A stretch of 64,000 nucleotides of DNA from Dokdonella_A sp963758365 (GTDB taxonomy: Bacteria > Pseudomonadota > Gammaproteobacteria > Xanthomonadales > Rhodanobacteraceae): assembly GCA_963758365.1 (NCBI GenBank), contig CAVWVB010000001.1, positions 3,286,001 through 3,350,000 of the forward strand. The letters run 5' to 3'. The position numbers and the translations under genes are program-made. Every line of letters begins with the position of its first letter. Positions within the stretch are counted from its first letter, which is position 1. A model generated the notes under the pieces. That model was not told where the DNA came from. It saw only the letters and a program-made list of their open reading frames with translations, and ran no database searches. Of the stretch, positions 40,701-49,840 are shown one piece after another.

Positions 40701-41091
40701 GGCCGAAGGCCGGCGCGCCGATGCCGCGCGCGTACTGACCGCGCTCGCGGCCGAGACCAGCCGTCTCAACGAAGTGCCGCTGCGCCTGCAGTGGCTCGAA
40801 CTCGAGATCGCCGCAGCGCTCGGTGCCGAGGACCGTCGACTCGCAGTCAGCCAGTACCGCCAGGCCCTGGCCATGCTCAAGGATGTCGGCGACTACGCGC
40901 ACGCGGATGCGATTCATGAACTCGGCGCGCGCGCCCTGCCCGCGGGCGCCGAAGCCGACGCCGCGCTTGCCGCGGCGAAGGCCGCACGCACGCGACTGCT
41001 CGCGAGCGCGCCCGCCGACGCGCGGGAGCGGTTCGGCGCGGCACTCGAGCGTCGCCTGCACGACGAACTGCCCCGCGCCGCGGCCCGCTAG
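37735..41091 (+). CDS. Transmembrane Ser/Thr protein kinase with TPR repeats
   Basis: The 1118-residue protein starts at a GTG. The kinase domain (about 33-295) is complete: glycine loop GIGGMGVVY, Lys62 in VAIKLL, HRDLKPAN (Asp156), DFG (174-176) and GTPEYLSPEQ. A membrane helix follows at about 303-321. Beyond it are an Ala-rich domain and a long TPR array (about 480-1080; NAMGIGYERLGQLDAAAEQY, DNVGFSSYQLGRFDDALVYW). It is a Hanks-type kinase with sensor-like external TPRs, following the FHA-GAF gene in the same direction. Substrates unknown. Confidence 0.92.
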   Translation: MSAPTADANDPATLTGHIIGSELRVGDVLGNRFRIDALLGIGGMGVVYRAHDLSLGIDVAIKLLRPELARRPEAFASFRQELLLARQVSSPHVVRIHDIAEHDGRWFISMDFIAGDSLERKCGQAQRLPTAEALAITRGLLEGLSAAHQRGVVHRDLKPANVLIDESGHAYITDFGIARSLGATGLTQTGVIVGTPEYLSPEQARGLGVDARSDLYAVGLILYEMLTGDLPFAGGTPAEIVIQRILREPPSLARARPDLPRWLHAFSDRLLKVNPAHRFASAKDALRALDTQRVPRPPLSRRMLAAAALVVLALTAGAWTWRQHPTVISRLFAPAVVATPRIALLPLRAPADDAELGALARALDDHLRAWLRGDPRIAVVLRRRVVDALARVAPDAQEDALRRQLADVAQAANATRLWRGQLRRAKPDQLELALTEPGATTAKTVLSVHAATPAELFAAYLKAMPAVLAAQNLRAGRAPDLAADAVLPLGRALLATDADHANAAAAELAATTAASALVLEARLDAQEADHQSLPAQNTREAIIARFAHDPSPDGRELYARALADHDEGPKALQVLADATRDFPNDARLALLDAETLGANGKGAEAIDVLKQAVKRDDQDARAWFLLGRRSILQGEPRPAVDDYLVRALVLYTRAGNAPGEAETRNAMGIGYERLGQLDAAAEQYTRAVAMREQLGDKFGLSKSLRNLAIVQAVRGDRDLAEKTLDRAKTLLEELGDQASLADLYNDRGVVAEERGDFATAQDAYRKALVLRQRLDVPDLVAESLDNVGFSSYQLGRFDDALVYWQQALAMYKTLDDRGRMLHVEQSMGLLDTARGHFAAARERLESTLSAAQDSQLSGQAAAGHVDLAELGLVEGRYAEALMHAQRARQIFTRRSDQRGETEAGLLEARVAVALGDTGQAEAALKQIPGERVGAEQRAALLLAQARVAGLRNDPRAATADLERAAAAAAEAHSGALDMQIRLEQARLALAEGRRADAARVLTALAAETSRLNEVPLRLQWLELEIAAALGAEDRRLAVSQYRQALAMLKDVGDYAHADAIHELGARALPAGAEADAALAAAKAARTRLLASAPADARERFGAALERRLHDELPRAAAR

Positions 41092-41228
41092 CGCGCAGGA
41101 TCTGCGCGGGTTCGCGCGCTGGCCCCGGCGCGTTCGGGGCGGACGACCCGGGCCCCGTGTTGCGCTGCCGCTGAGCCGAAGCGCGCCAAGCCGCTATGAT
41201 CGACGCTTCGACCACAGGGGAGCGCCGC

Positions 41229-42719
41229 ATGAGTCTCATCGCGCAACTGACGCGTCACAAGACGATCGAACAACTGCAGGCCGAGGTCGGCACGCGACAC
41301 GATTTCCGGCGCGTGCTCGGCGTCTGGCAGCTCACCGCGATCGGCGTCGGCGCGATCATCGGCGTCGGCATATTCGTGCTGGCCGGCCAACAGGCCGCTC
41401 TCAACGCCGGTCCGGCGGTCGTATTGAGTTTCGTCATCGCCGGTCTCGGCAGCGCCTGCGCGGCACTCGCCTACGCGGAGTTCGCGGGCCTGATTCCGGT
41501 CACCGGCAGTGCGTACACCTACAGCTACGCGGTGCTCGGAGAACTGCTCGCGTGGATCATCGGCTGGGATCTGCTGGTCGAGTACGCGCTGATCGTCGGC
41601 GTGGTCGCGATCGGCTGGTCCGGCTATGTGCAGGCGCTGATCGAGCAGGTCTTCGGCTGGCAGCTGCCGCTGTGGGCACGCGGCGCGTGGAATCCCGCGG
41701 CGCCCGAGGCCGGTGGCGTGTTCAACGTGATCGCGGCCGCGGTAGTGCTGCTGATCACCTGGATGCTCGTGGTCAAGACCGAATGGGGCGCGCGTGCGAA
41801 CACCGTGATCGTTGCGATCAAGGTGATCGGCGTCGCACTCGTGATCGGCGTCGGTGCGATGTACGTGAGCAGCGCGAACTGGCACCCGTTCATCCCGCAG
41901 CTGACCATCGACGCCGACGGCGCCACGCATTTCGGCTGGGGCGGCGTGCTGGCCGCATCGAGCATCGTGTTCTTCGCGGTGTTCGGATACGACACGCTGA
42001 CCACCGCGGCCGAGGAATCGCGCAATCCGCAGCGCGACCTGCCGCGCGCCGTGCTGCTGTCGCTCGCGGTATCGATGACCCTGTATCTGGCCGTGTCGCT
42101 GGTGCTGACCGGCATGGTGCCCTATACCGAGCTCAACAGCCCGGCGCCGGTCGACGCCGCGTTCAAGTCGCTCGGACTGGACTGGGTGCGCGGCATCATC
42201 AACGTCGCCGCGATCGCGGGCATCACCAGCGTGATGTTCGCGTTCCTGCTCGGCGCCGCGCGCATCACGTTCGCTCTCGGCCGCGACGGCCTGCTGCCGA
42301 AGTGGATCGCGCACGTGCATCCGCGCTACAACACACCGGCGCGTCCGACCGTGATCCTCGGCGTGTTCACTGCGCTGGTCGCGGGCCTGTTGCCGATCAA
42401 TGAAGTCGCCGAACTGGTCAACATTGGCACGCTCTCCGCGTTCATCGTGATCTGCGCCTCGGTGCTGATCCTGCGCGTGCGCCGCCCGGAGCTGGTGCGC
42501 CGCTTCCGTACCCCGGCGCTGTGGCTGTTCGCGCCGCTCGGCATCGTGTTCTCGCTGTGCCTGATCATCGGCTGGCCGTGGATGGTCGGCGGCGAGTTCC
42601 GCCTGCTCGGCGGCCTGCCGATGATCACGATCGAACGCTTCATCATCTGGATGGCGATCGGCCTCGCGATCTATTTCGGCTACGGCATGCGGCACAGCAA
42701 ACTGTCACAGCGCGCATGA
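41229..42719 (+). CDS. APC superfamily cationic-type amino acid permease
   Basis: The 496-residue integral membrane protein has about 12 hydrophobic helices. TM1 motif IGVGAIIGVGIFVLAGQQAA, AYAEFAGLIPVTGSAYTYSY and FFAVFGYDTLTTAAEESRNP identify the YfnA/cationic amino acid transporter branch of the APC family. The ATG at 41229 follows GGGGAG with good spacing. A -10-like TATGAT lies near 41195. Substrate not determined. Confidence 0.92.
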   Translation: MSLIAQLTRHKTIEQLQAEVGTRHDFRRVLGVWQLTAIGVGAIIGVGIFVLAGQQAALNAGPAVVLSFVIAGLGSACAALAYAEFAGLIPVTGSAYTYSYAVLGELLAWIIGWDLLVEYALIVGVVAIGWSGYVQALIEQVFGWQLPLWARGAWNPAAPEAGGVFNVIAAAVVLLITWMLVVKTEWGARANTVIVAIKVIGVALVIGVGAMYVSSANWHPFIPQLTIDADGATHFGWGGVLAASSIVFFAVFGYDTLTTAAEESRNPQRDLPRAVLLSLAVSMTLYLAVSLVLTGMVPYTELNSPAPVDAAFKSLGLDWVRGIINVAAIAGITSVMFAFLLGAARITFALGRDGLLPKWIAHVHPRYNTPARPTVILGVFTALVAGLLPINEVAELVNIGTLSAFIVICASVLILRVRRPELVRRFRTPALWLFAPLGIVFSLCLIIGWPWMVGGEFRLLGGLPMITIERFIIWMAIGLAIYFGYGMRHSKLSQRA

Positions 42720-42758
42720 TCGTCAGGCTTCGGGGTTCCGTGCGAAAATAGCCGCCAC

Positions 42759-42835
42759 GCGCTCGTAGCTCAGCTGGATAGAGTACTGCCCTCCGAAGGC
42801 AGGGGTCGTGGGTTCGAATCCCGCCGAGCGCGCCA
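42759..42835 (+). tRNA. tRNA-Arg (anticodon CCG)
   Basis: This 77-nt cloverleaf has acceptor GCGCTCG (42759-42765) pairing with CGAGCGC (42825-42831). The anticodon stem CTGCC/GGCAG encloses loop CTCCGAA, so the anticodon is CCG, reading CGG. The T-arm is GTGGG-TTCGAAT-CCCGC, the discriminator is G, and CCA is encoded at 42833-42835. Confidence 0.96.
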
Positions 42836-42990
42836 GTTCCCGTGTTCAAGTGTGATGCGGGCAACCATTCCTGGTGCGGTGACTTGCCCGGGCCTCCGGC
42901 CCGGTCTGTGGCAGCGCGCATGTCCGCAGGCAGCGCCCCGACGCTCGGCGAGCCGGTCGGGCGTGCGCGGTCCGCTGCAACCCTCACGCC

Positions 42991-43019
42991 TTCCGCGCCC
43001 CGCAGAGCGCCGCTATACT
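42991..43019 (+). promoter_or_regulatory. Putative promoter of cytochrome c5-type gene
   Basis: A -10 TATACT at 43014-43019 lies 17 bp after a weak -35 TTCCGC (42991-42996). The start codon is 65 bp downstream. Confidence 0.4.
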
Positions 43020-43083
43020 CCCCGGACTTTTTGCGCGGCCGCCTTGCGTTGCCCGGCACGCCCGCTTTCATCAAGGTGGTCCT

Positions 43084-43614
43084 GTGAGCAACCCTATTAC
43101 TCCGACCGATTCGGTGTTCCTGAAGCATTTCGCGATGCTGATCGGGTTTCTGGTCGTCGTCGCGATCCTGCTCGGCGCGCTGGCGATGTGGATCTATGAC
43201 CGCAACCCGCCGCCGCAGAATCCGAATCGCGCCAAGGTCGTCGAGCAGCGCATCGCTCCGGTCGGCGGCGTCTACGCTGGCGATACCGGTCGCGCCGCGA
43301 TGCAGGCCGCGCAGGAAGCCGCGGCCAAGGCCGCTGCGTCGCAGGTCGCTTACGGCGGCACCACCGACGGTCATGCGATCTACGGGCAGCTCTGCCACAG
43401 CTGCCATGAGGCCGGCGTCGGCGGCGCGCCGAAGATCAGCGACAAGGCGGCCTGGGCACCGCGCGTCGCCGAGGGTATCGACACCCTGGTCAAGCATGCG
43501 CTCGAGGGATACACCGGCAAATCGGGCGTGATGCCCGCGCGCGGCGGCAATCCGTCGCTGAGCGACGCGCAGGTCAAGGCCACGGTCGAATGGATGGTCA
43601 GCCAGGTCAAGTAA
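43084..43614 (+). CDS. Membrane-anchored cytochrome c5-like protein
   Basis: The 176-residue protein has an N-terminal uncleaved membrane helix (HFAMLIGFLVVVAILLGALA, about 15-38), a Pro/Ala-rich linker, and one class I c-type domain. The heme motif is CHSCH, and the distal Met is probably in SGVMPARGGNPSLSD. It would face the periplasm and carry electrons in respiration. The GTG at 43084 follows AAGGTGG. Cytochrome c5 assignment comes from the motif and size. Confidence 0.88.
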   Translation: MSNPITPTDSVFLKHFAMLIGFLVVVAILLGALAMWIYDRNPPPQNPNRAKVVEQRIAPVGGVYAGDTGRAAMQAAQEAAAKAAASQVAYGGTTDGHAIYGQLCHSCHEAGVGGAPKISDKAAWAPRVAEGIDTLVKHALEGYTGKSGVMPARGGNPSLSDAQVKATVEWMVSQVK

Positions 43615-43771
43615 GCCGCGCTGGCGCGCCGCGCTCAGGCATCGCGCGCGGATTGTCTGTGTCGGTTCACGGGTGAACACCTGGCAGGAATGGCGCCCGC
43701 GCCCGCGCAACCTATCTTTTCGCCGCCGGAAGACGTCAGGGTGAGGGTCGGCGACTCGCGTTTCCCGCGCA

Positions 43772-44374
43772 TCACCGGTTCGTTGCGTCGAGCAGACGCG
43801 CACGCTCGCGCGACGCATAGCTGATCAGATCGGGAAAGAATGCGCCAAAGCATCCGGCGAGTGCGCGCTCGTGCCGGATCAGGGTCGGCATCGCATCGGC
43901 AAGCGGATTGGCACGGCGCAAGCGCCGAGAAAGTCCATGCAGGACCCGGTCGATCGCTTCACGCTCGCGATAAGCTTCGGGTAGATCGTTCGTGCGCAGA
44001 TAGCGCGCGAAACCGAGCATACGCGGGGGCAATTCATCCGAGCGCGCGACGAGCAGTCCCTGCACGAGCCGCGAGAACGCGTGCAGGGACTCATCGGCGT
44101 AGCGCGACCAGTCGCGCGCGAGCAGATGATCGAACCACACATCGATCAGGATACCCGCGTAACGGCGCAACGGCGGCGCGAACAGCGCGCGCGCCGCTGC
44201 CGTCTGCGCATGCGCGTCGGTGTAGACGTCGATACTGCGATGCAGCGCGATGCCCGCGCTCACGCCGCGGGGCAGCGCAGGATCGATGCGTCCGCGCACA
44301 AAATCACCGATCAGGCTGCCGAACATCAGATCCGGATCGGGCGCGGCGAGCCATGCATGAGCGAGGTGATTCAT
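43772..44374 (-). CDS. acpH: Acyl carrier protein phosphodiesterase AcpH
   Basis: AcpH removes the 4'-phosphopantetheine arm from holo-ACP. The 200-residue product has the family opening MNHLAHAWLA, GSLIGDFVRG, and the HRSIDVYTDAH and DVWFDHLLARDW motifs containing the metal-binding His/Asp residues. It is 18 bp downstream of a secreted-protein gene on the same strand. Confidence 0.92.
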   Translation of the reverse strand: MNHLAHAWLAAPDPDLMFGSLIGDFVRGRIDPALPRGVSAGIALHRSIDVYTDAHAQTAAARALFAPPLRRYAGILIDVWFDHLLARDWSRYADESLHAFSRLVQGLLVARSDELPPRMLGFARYLRTNDLPEAYREREAIDRVLHGLSRRLRRANPLADAMPTLIRHERALAGCFGAFFPDLISYASRERARLLDATNR

Positions 44375-44392
44375 CGCGGCGAAGCATATCGC

Positions 44393-46174
44393 TCACGGCG
44401 GTTGAATGTTCCAGCAGACCAGGCGCCGATAGGTGTTCTGCGCAATCGCCGTGCCGCTGACATGTTCATACATCAGATCGTACGAACCGGCGACGAGATC
44501 GACCGACAGCGAACCGGCACTGCTGTCGCCCCAATAGGCGTAGTCATCACCGTAGCCGGAGCGATGGCGCCAGTGAAAACGCGCATTGTTGCCAGCCGGG
44601 AACGCGGCGCCGTCGAGGGTGGCGACGCCGGCCATCTGCAGCGATTCCACATCGATCGCATCGGGCGGTTCGCCGGCGGAGCCGGCGGCGATCGCGCGCA
44701 CGCCGGGAATCGGTGCGTATTGATTGCGAGGAACAATCGTGCCTGAATCATGGCGGTAGACCGCGACATAGCTGCCCGGGAGCAGGCGACGATCGAAGGC
44801 GCCGAGGTAGGTGCCTCCGAGAATCGTCGGCGGCCCTCCGGCCACCGGCTGCAGAAAAATGCTGCCGCTTTCGTAGGCGCTGCCCGAGAACGCAGCGCCA
44901 TTCAGCGTCGGGATCGCGTGATAGGTGCCAACCGGAATGTCGATGTCACGCTGAGGTGCACCCGGCGCATTCCAGCCTGCCGCGATGATCGTGTCCGGGT
45001 TGGACGGCAGTATCGTCGAGCCATTGACGTGTCGATAGCCGATTGCATACGGTTGCGCGACCAGTCGAGCCGCATATTGTTGTTGGTACGTCGCGCCGAT
45101 CGTGGTCCTGGCGCCGGTCAACGGATCGACGACGAATACCTCGCCGCTCTCGTACGCAGTCGCGGGGGCGGGACTGCCGTTCACGCTGAACTCTCCGGAG
45201 ACGTCGACCGTCGCGACGTCGGCGGCGATGCTGGCATCGTCGGTCAGATCGACCTGCGCGAACACGATCGCGTCGTCGTTGATCGGCACCACCCCGCCGC
45301 CGGCGGCGCGTTGCCAATGCACGTCGTAGACATTCGGTACGATGCGTCGTTGCACGGTCGTGACCAGGCTGTCGGCGAGATCGACGACGTCGCCCTGCGG
45401 CCCGCCAAGCGAGAATACGCCGCGTTCGTAGGCCGTCCCGGGAAATGCACCGCCATTGAGGCTGAACGTCACGTTCACGAGCACGCTGGGCACGTCGAAC
45501 ACGTGAGTAGCGGATGCGTCGAGATCATGACGATCGAGCCGGGCATGCAGGTTCTCCGGGATGCCGGAGCCTGCATCGTGACGGTAGATCAAACGATACG
45601 CGCCCGGCAGCAATGCGAACTGCGGCTGCTGCTGCGAGGTCGAACCAAGGCTCGCGATGCCGCCGTAGTAGATGCCTTCGAGTTCGAGCTGGGCGGTCGC
45701 GTTGCCGGGAAACGTCGCACCGTTGTGGCGGAAGTCGCCGGTCAGCTCGATGCTCGCCACGTCGACGGGCAGGCTGCCATCGCTGCCGAGCCAGAGATTG
45801 CGCCTCAGGCGCGCGCCGCGATTGATCGGGATGCCGGCGCCCGTAACGTACTCGTAGACCACGTCATACACGCCGGGGACCAGCCGCACGCCCGGTGGAG
45901 CCGGGTTGTAGGTCGAGCCGAGCAGTACCTGATAACCGTCGGAATCGGCGAGATAGATGCGCGCGTACCGCGTGTTGTCGTTCGGAAACAACGCTCCGTT
46001 CAGACGGAACTGCGGCGTGATCAACACGCTCGGCACGTCGACGTTCACTTCTCCGGTAGCGGCCGCAGCCATGCACGGGCCGTCTCCTTCGAAACCGCTC
46101 TGGAACATCGGCTCGGCCTGCACACCGGCTGCGAGCAGGCCGGGCAAGATCAGATGCCACCTTCGTGGACGCAT
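44393..46174 (-). CDS. Secreted protein of six ~80-residue beta repeats
   Basis: The 593-residue protein has a signal peptide (WHLILPGLLAAGVQA) followed directly by MFQSGFEGDG, an F-x-x-GFE-type tag. Six repeats then run to the end, each with [VI]DV-x-S, LNGA-x-FP, an aromatic strand, LLPG-x-Y-x-[VL]-x-Y-x-H and an IP-x-N turn. I start at the ATG at 46174, which has AAAGGATGG upstream with proper spacing, rather than the ATG at 46183 lying against it. No known family; probably a surface or extracellular beta-rich protein. Confidence 0.72.
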   Translation of the reverse strand: MRPRRWHLILPGLLAAGVQAEPMFQSGFEGDGPCMAAAATGEVNVDVPSVLITPQFRLNGALFPNDNTRYARIYLADSDGYQVLLGSTYNPAPPGVRLVPGVYDVVYEYVTGAGIPINRGARLRRNLWLGSDGSLPVDVASIELTGDFRHNGATFPGNATAQLELEGIYYGGIASLGSTSQQQPQFALLPGAYRLIYRHDAGSGIPENLHARLDRHDLDASATHVFDVPSVLVNVTFSLNGGAFPGTAYERGVFSLGGPQGDVVDLADSLVTTVQRRIVPNVYDVHWQRAAGGGVVPINDDAIVFAQVDLTDDASIAADVATVDVSGEFSVNGSPAPATAYESGEVFVVDPLTGARTTIGATYQQQYAARLVAQPYAIGYRHVNGSTILPSNPDTIIAAGWNAPGAPQRDIDIPVGTYHAIPTLNGAAFSGSAYESGSIFLQPVAGGPPTILGGTYLGAFDRRLLPGSYVAVYRHDSGTIVPRNQYAPIPGVRAIAAGSAGEPPDAIDVESLQMAGVATLDGAAFPAGNNARFHWRHRSGYGDDYAYWGDSSAGSLSVDLVAGSYDLMYEHVSGTAIAQNTYRRLVCWNIQPP

Positions 46175-46234
46175 GTTGTCCATCCTTTCGTTGTCGACGG
46201 ACGTCTCGATCGCGCGCGCAACATGCGGCGGCGG

Positions 46235-47260
46235 TCAGGGCGGCTCACCGAGAAATACGAGCAGTTGTTCGTCGGAAACCTCATCTGGATCGGAAAAATC
46301 GGCACCGATCAGCTCGCCCGGAATCTGCGGACGGGCATAGCGGAACCAGTCGAACTGCGCGCGCAGATCCGGATCGGCGGGCCTACCCGGATCGAGATAT
46401 CCATGTTCGATCAGGGTGTCGTTGTGCTCGGCATACGGATAGGTGGATGCAATCGCCCAGTCGGTGTAGACGGTGATGCCGACCTGCAGTTGCGACGGAA
46501 GATCGCTGCGGGCATAGCGTCGATGCACGCGCCATGTCCCGGCCGGTTCGCGCAGCAGCGTGATGCAGTACGGACCCAGCCGGGCAATGCGTAATTCGGC
46601 TTCGCTGACGCCGGCATCGACGATCTCCAGTTGCGAGATGCTGTGGGTTTCCGGGGCGATCGCGGCGCGGGTCGTCTTGACCTCGAACTGATACGCGCCG
46701 GCCACGTTCGCGGCACCGAAAGACAGGAACACATAGCGTTCCAGACCTGCCTGCCACCAGCTCGAGTCGCAACACACGACGTCTTCGCGCGGCGCGCGTA
46801 CGAGGATGCCGGCCAGTGAAAACTCCGAACCATCCGGACCGCCGGACGTGCTGCCGGGCGCGCCGTCACCACCGCGGTTGCGCGCCTGGACACGCGTTGT
46901 CGCGATGAAATCTCCGGCGACGAACTTGAACGCGAACGCGGCCCGATAGTCCTCGTACCAGGTGCTCGTATGCGGAACCAGCGTCATCCAGCCCGCACGC
47001 GTTGCGCCGATGTCGAACACTTCCAGCGAGTCGTACGGCCAGTATTCCTCGCGCCAGACCCGGCGCCAGTCGCCGAGTGTCGCCGGTGCCTCGAACTCGT
47101 CGGACAGCGGGCGGATATCGGCAAATTGCGGCAGCTCGAATCCGTCGCGCACAAGCAGATCGGCCGCCGGCGGATTTCCGCCGTGGCCAGGACCGGGCCA
47201 GAGCGCCGCAGTCAGCATGAGCGGCAGGAATCCACGGAAGTCGCACGCAAGCAGGGTCAT
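46235..47260 (-). CDS. Secreted beta-sandwich-like protein of unknown function
   Basis: The 341-residue protein has an N-terminal hydrophobic signal (LPLMLTAALWPGPGHGG) followed by LLVRDGFELPQF, again an F/RDGFE tag just after the signal. The body opens LSDEFEAPATLGDWRRVW and has alternating strands (AAFAFKFVAGDFIATTRVQA, QLQVGITVYTDW), the look of concanavalin-like or DUF1349-type sandwiches. No catalytic residues assigned. It lies 33 bp behind the kinase gene and 51 bp before the next gene, so probably in one transcript. Confidence 0.65.
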   Translation of the reverse strand: MTLLACDFRGFLPLMLTAALWPGPGHGGNPPAADLLVRDGFELPQFADIRPLSDEFEAPATLGDWRRVWREEYWPYDSLEVFDIGATRAGWMTLVPHTSTWYEDYRAAFAFKFVAGDFIATTRVQARNRGGDGAPGSTSGGPDGSEFSLAGILVRAPREDVVCCDSSWWQAGLERYVFLSFGAANVAGAYQFEVKTTRAAIAPETHSISQLEIVDAGVSEAELRIARLGPYCITLLREPAGTWRVHRRYARSDLPSQLQVGITVYTDWAIASTYPYAEHNDTLIEHGYLDPGRPADPDLRAQFDWFRYARPQIPGELIGADFSDPDEVSDEQLLVFLGEPP

Positions 47261-47293
47261 ATCCGCAAATCACGTAAAACGGTGGCCAAAACG

Positions 47294-49840
47294 TCATCGG
47301 CGGACGGGCGGTGCGGCCAGCGCGCGCTGCACGCGCAGCGCCGCAAGGCCAACTGCCTGAGCGCGCGCCGGCTCTGGCGCGCTCGCGACCGCGAGTGCAT
47401 CGAACAGCGGATGCCCCGGCGCGAGTTGCTCTCTGGCTTGCACGGTGGCCGCAGCGAGCAGTCGCTGCGCGGACACCGCGTCGCCTTTCTTCCTTGCGAT
47501 CAACGCCCTGCCGAGTCGGGTTTCGATGCGGCGAGGATGGCCTTGCGGCTGAATCGCATCGAAAATCCGCTCGGCGCTCGCGAATTGTCGTTGCGAGCCA
47601 TCGACGTCGCCGCGCGCGAGCGCAACATAGCCGGCATCGAGCGCGTAGTAGGCGAGGATCAGGTGGCCGGGCGGCAGCATTGCGCGCATCGCGGCGTCGA
47701 GACGGTCCAGGCGCTCTGCGGCGGCGACGAAGTCGCCACGCGCTTCCTCCAGTTCGGCGAGATTGCGTTCCCAGTACGCGCTGGCCGGCGTCATGCTGCC
47801 GCCCTGGGTCTGCCGGTAGGCGGCCAGTCCCGGCTCGATCTGCGTCGCGGCCGCGTCGAAGCGACCCTCGTCGAGCAGCAGGCGGCCGTAGCTGAGTCGC
47901 GTCGCGGCGGTGTTCGGATGGATTTCGCCGTGCGCGGAAAGCTGGGTGCGCAGAGCATGTCGGTACAATGCTTCTGCTTGCGTCTCGCGGCCGCTGTCGC
48001 GATAGACGTCGGCCAGATAGCGCTCGAGATTTGCAGTCAGTGACGCCTCCTCGCCCAAGTCCATGCGCGCGCCGGCAACTGCCGGTTCGAGTTCGGCGCG
48101 CGCCTCGGCGTAGAGGCCCCGACTGTGCAGCACGTCGGCCAGCTGCAGGCGCACCGCCAACGTGCGGAACGCATTCTCGCCGAGCGCCGCGGTCTGCTCT
48201 GCAACTGCTTCGCGCAACAATGTTTCCGCTTCCGCGTAGCGTGCGGTGTAGTGCAGCAGCATGCCGAGTCCATTCGCGCTTTCTCCGCGATGGCCGGTGT
48301 GCGTATCCGGCAGGTCGCGATACAGCGCATAGGCTTCGCGAAGCACCGGTTCGGCGCGCACGTAGTCGCCGCGCGCGACATACACCTCACCGACGATCGA
48401 CAGGATCTCGGCTTGAAGATCCGGTTGCGCGGTCAGTTCCCGGCGCGCCTTGGCCAGGCCGCTGGCGAGCATGTCGCTGGCCGTGGGATCGCGGCCCTGG
48501 GTGCCGCCGGGATCGCCGGCCTGGAACCAGCCGACCAGGTAATCGCGCACCGCGCGGTTGATCGCGGCCTCACGCTCGATCGCATGCGCCTGCCGCAGCG
48601 TGGTGATCGCATAGATCGCGCCGATGGCGACGAACGCGACCACGCCCGCCGCGAACCAGCGGTGTCGGTTCAGCCACTTGTGGCTGCGCCGCAGCGGGCC
48701 GCTGCGCCGCGCGTGCACCGGCAGACCGCGCTGCCAGCGGATCACGTCTTCGCGCAACGCGTCGGCCGATACGTAGCGCGCGGCAGGCGAGGTGGCGAGT
48801 GCATGCAGCACGATCGCGTCGAAATCGCCGCGCAGGCGCCGCACGAGACGGCGTGGCATGGTCGCGCGCAGCACCGCATGTGCGGCGGCGTCTGCATCGT
48901 GCTGGATTGCACTCGAAGGCGCGGCGACCTCGTCGTCGGCCGAGCGCGGGCGACCGCGGACGCGCCGGAATGGGCGCGCCCCCGTCGCCAGCTCGTACAG
49001 CAGCAGGCCGAGCTGAAAAACGTCGCTTGCGGTGGTGACCGGGTCGCCGCGAACTTGTTCGGGACTCGCATATTCGAGCGTGAGCGCGCGGCCGTCGAGT
49101 TGCGTCGCCGGCGCCGCATTCGGGAACCCCTCGGGTTCGAGCAGTTTGGCGATGCCGAAATCGAGCAGCTTGACCGCGCCGCTGTCGTTGACCATCACGT
49201 TGGCCGGTTTGAGGTCGCGGTGCACGACGAGCTGACGGTGCGCGGTCGCGACCGCCGCGGCGACCTCGTGCCACAGAGCGATGCGTTGATCCAGGTCGAG
49301 GCGTCTGCGATCGCAGTGCACGCCGATCGTCGAGCCGGACACGTACTCGAGGGCAAGCCATGGCACGCCATCGGCGCGCACGCCGCCATCGATCAGGCGC
49401 GCGATGCGCGGATCGTCGAGACGCGCAAGAATCTGTCGCTCCTGCTCGAAGCGCGCGACCAGCGGCTCGCTGGCCAGCCCCGACCACAGACACTTGATCG
49501 CGGCGCCCTGCTCGAACGAACCGTCGGCACGCTCCGCATACAGCACGCGCGCCATGCCGCCGTGGGCCAGCGTGCCGCGCGCCCGCCACGGACCGAAACG
49601 CTGACCGGCAGCGCGGTCGTCCGCAAGCATCGCCCACAGGCGCGGGTCGAGCAGCCCGCTGAGCACATCGCCTTCGGCATCGGCCGCCGCGATCATCGCG
49701 CGCAGGTGCGGCGCCACTTCGGGTTGCTCGCGATCGATGCGGGCCAGAAACGCCTCGCGCTCCGCATCTTCGCGATCGAGCGCCTGCCGCAGCAGCGCAT
49801 CGAGTGCGGCGAAGCGCCGTGCGTCGAAGCTCGGGCTCAT
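47294..49840 (-). CDS. Ser/Thr protein kinase with C-terminal TPR repeats (sigma-factor-linked)
   Basis: The 848-residue protein (start ATG 49840, overlapping the sigma-factor stop) has an N-terminal ~80-residue helical region, then a kinase domain (about 90-370). The glycine loop is atypical (GTLAHGGMARVLY), but the lysine (AIKCLW), HRDLKPANVMV and LLDFGIAK are intact, with TLEYASPEQV after them. One membrane helix follows (WFAAGVVAFVAIGAIYAITT, about 408-428), then tetratricopeptide repeats (ANGLGMLLHYTARYAEAETLL). Translational coupling to the ECF-like sigma gene suggests it phosphorylates or controls it. Confidence 0.9.
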   Translation of the reverse strand: MSPSFDARRFAALDALLRQALDREDAEREAFLARIDREQPEVAPHLRAMIAAADAEGDVLSGLLDPRLWAMLADDRAAGQRFGPWRARGTLAHGGMARVLYAERADGSFEQGAAIKCLWSGLASEPLVARFEQERQILARLDDPRIARLIDGGVRADGVPWLALEYVSGSTIGVHCDRRRLDLDQRIALWHEVAAAVATAHRQLVVHRDLKPANVMVNDSGAVKLLDFGIAKLLEPEGFPNAAPATQLDGRALTLEYASPEQVRGDPVTTASDVFQLGLLLYELATGARPFRRVRGRPRSADDEVAAPSSAIQHDADAAAHAVLRATMPRRLVRRLRGDFDAIVLHALATSPAARYVSADALREDVIRWQRGLPVHARRSGPLRRSHKWLNRHRWFAAGVVAFVAIGAIYAITTLRQAHAIEREAAINRAVRDYLVGWFQAGDPGGTQGRDPTASDMLASGLAKARRELTAQPDLQAEILSIVGEVYVARGDYVRAEPVLREAYALYRDLPDTHTGHRGESANGLGMLLHYTARYAEAETLLREAVAEQTAALGENAFRTLAVRLQLADVLHSRGLYAEARAELEPAVAGARMDLGEEASLTANLERYLADVYRDSGRETQAEALYRHALRTQLSAHGEIHPNTAATRLSYGRLLLDEGRFDAAATQIEPGLAAYRQTQGGSMTPASAYWERNLAELEEARGDFVAAAERLDRLDAAMRAMLPPGHLILAYYALDAGYVALARGDVDGSQRQFASAERIFDAIQPQGHPRRIETRLGRALIARKKGDAVSAQRLLAAATVQAREQLAPGHPLFDALAVASAPEPARAQAVGLAALRVQRALAAPPVRR

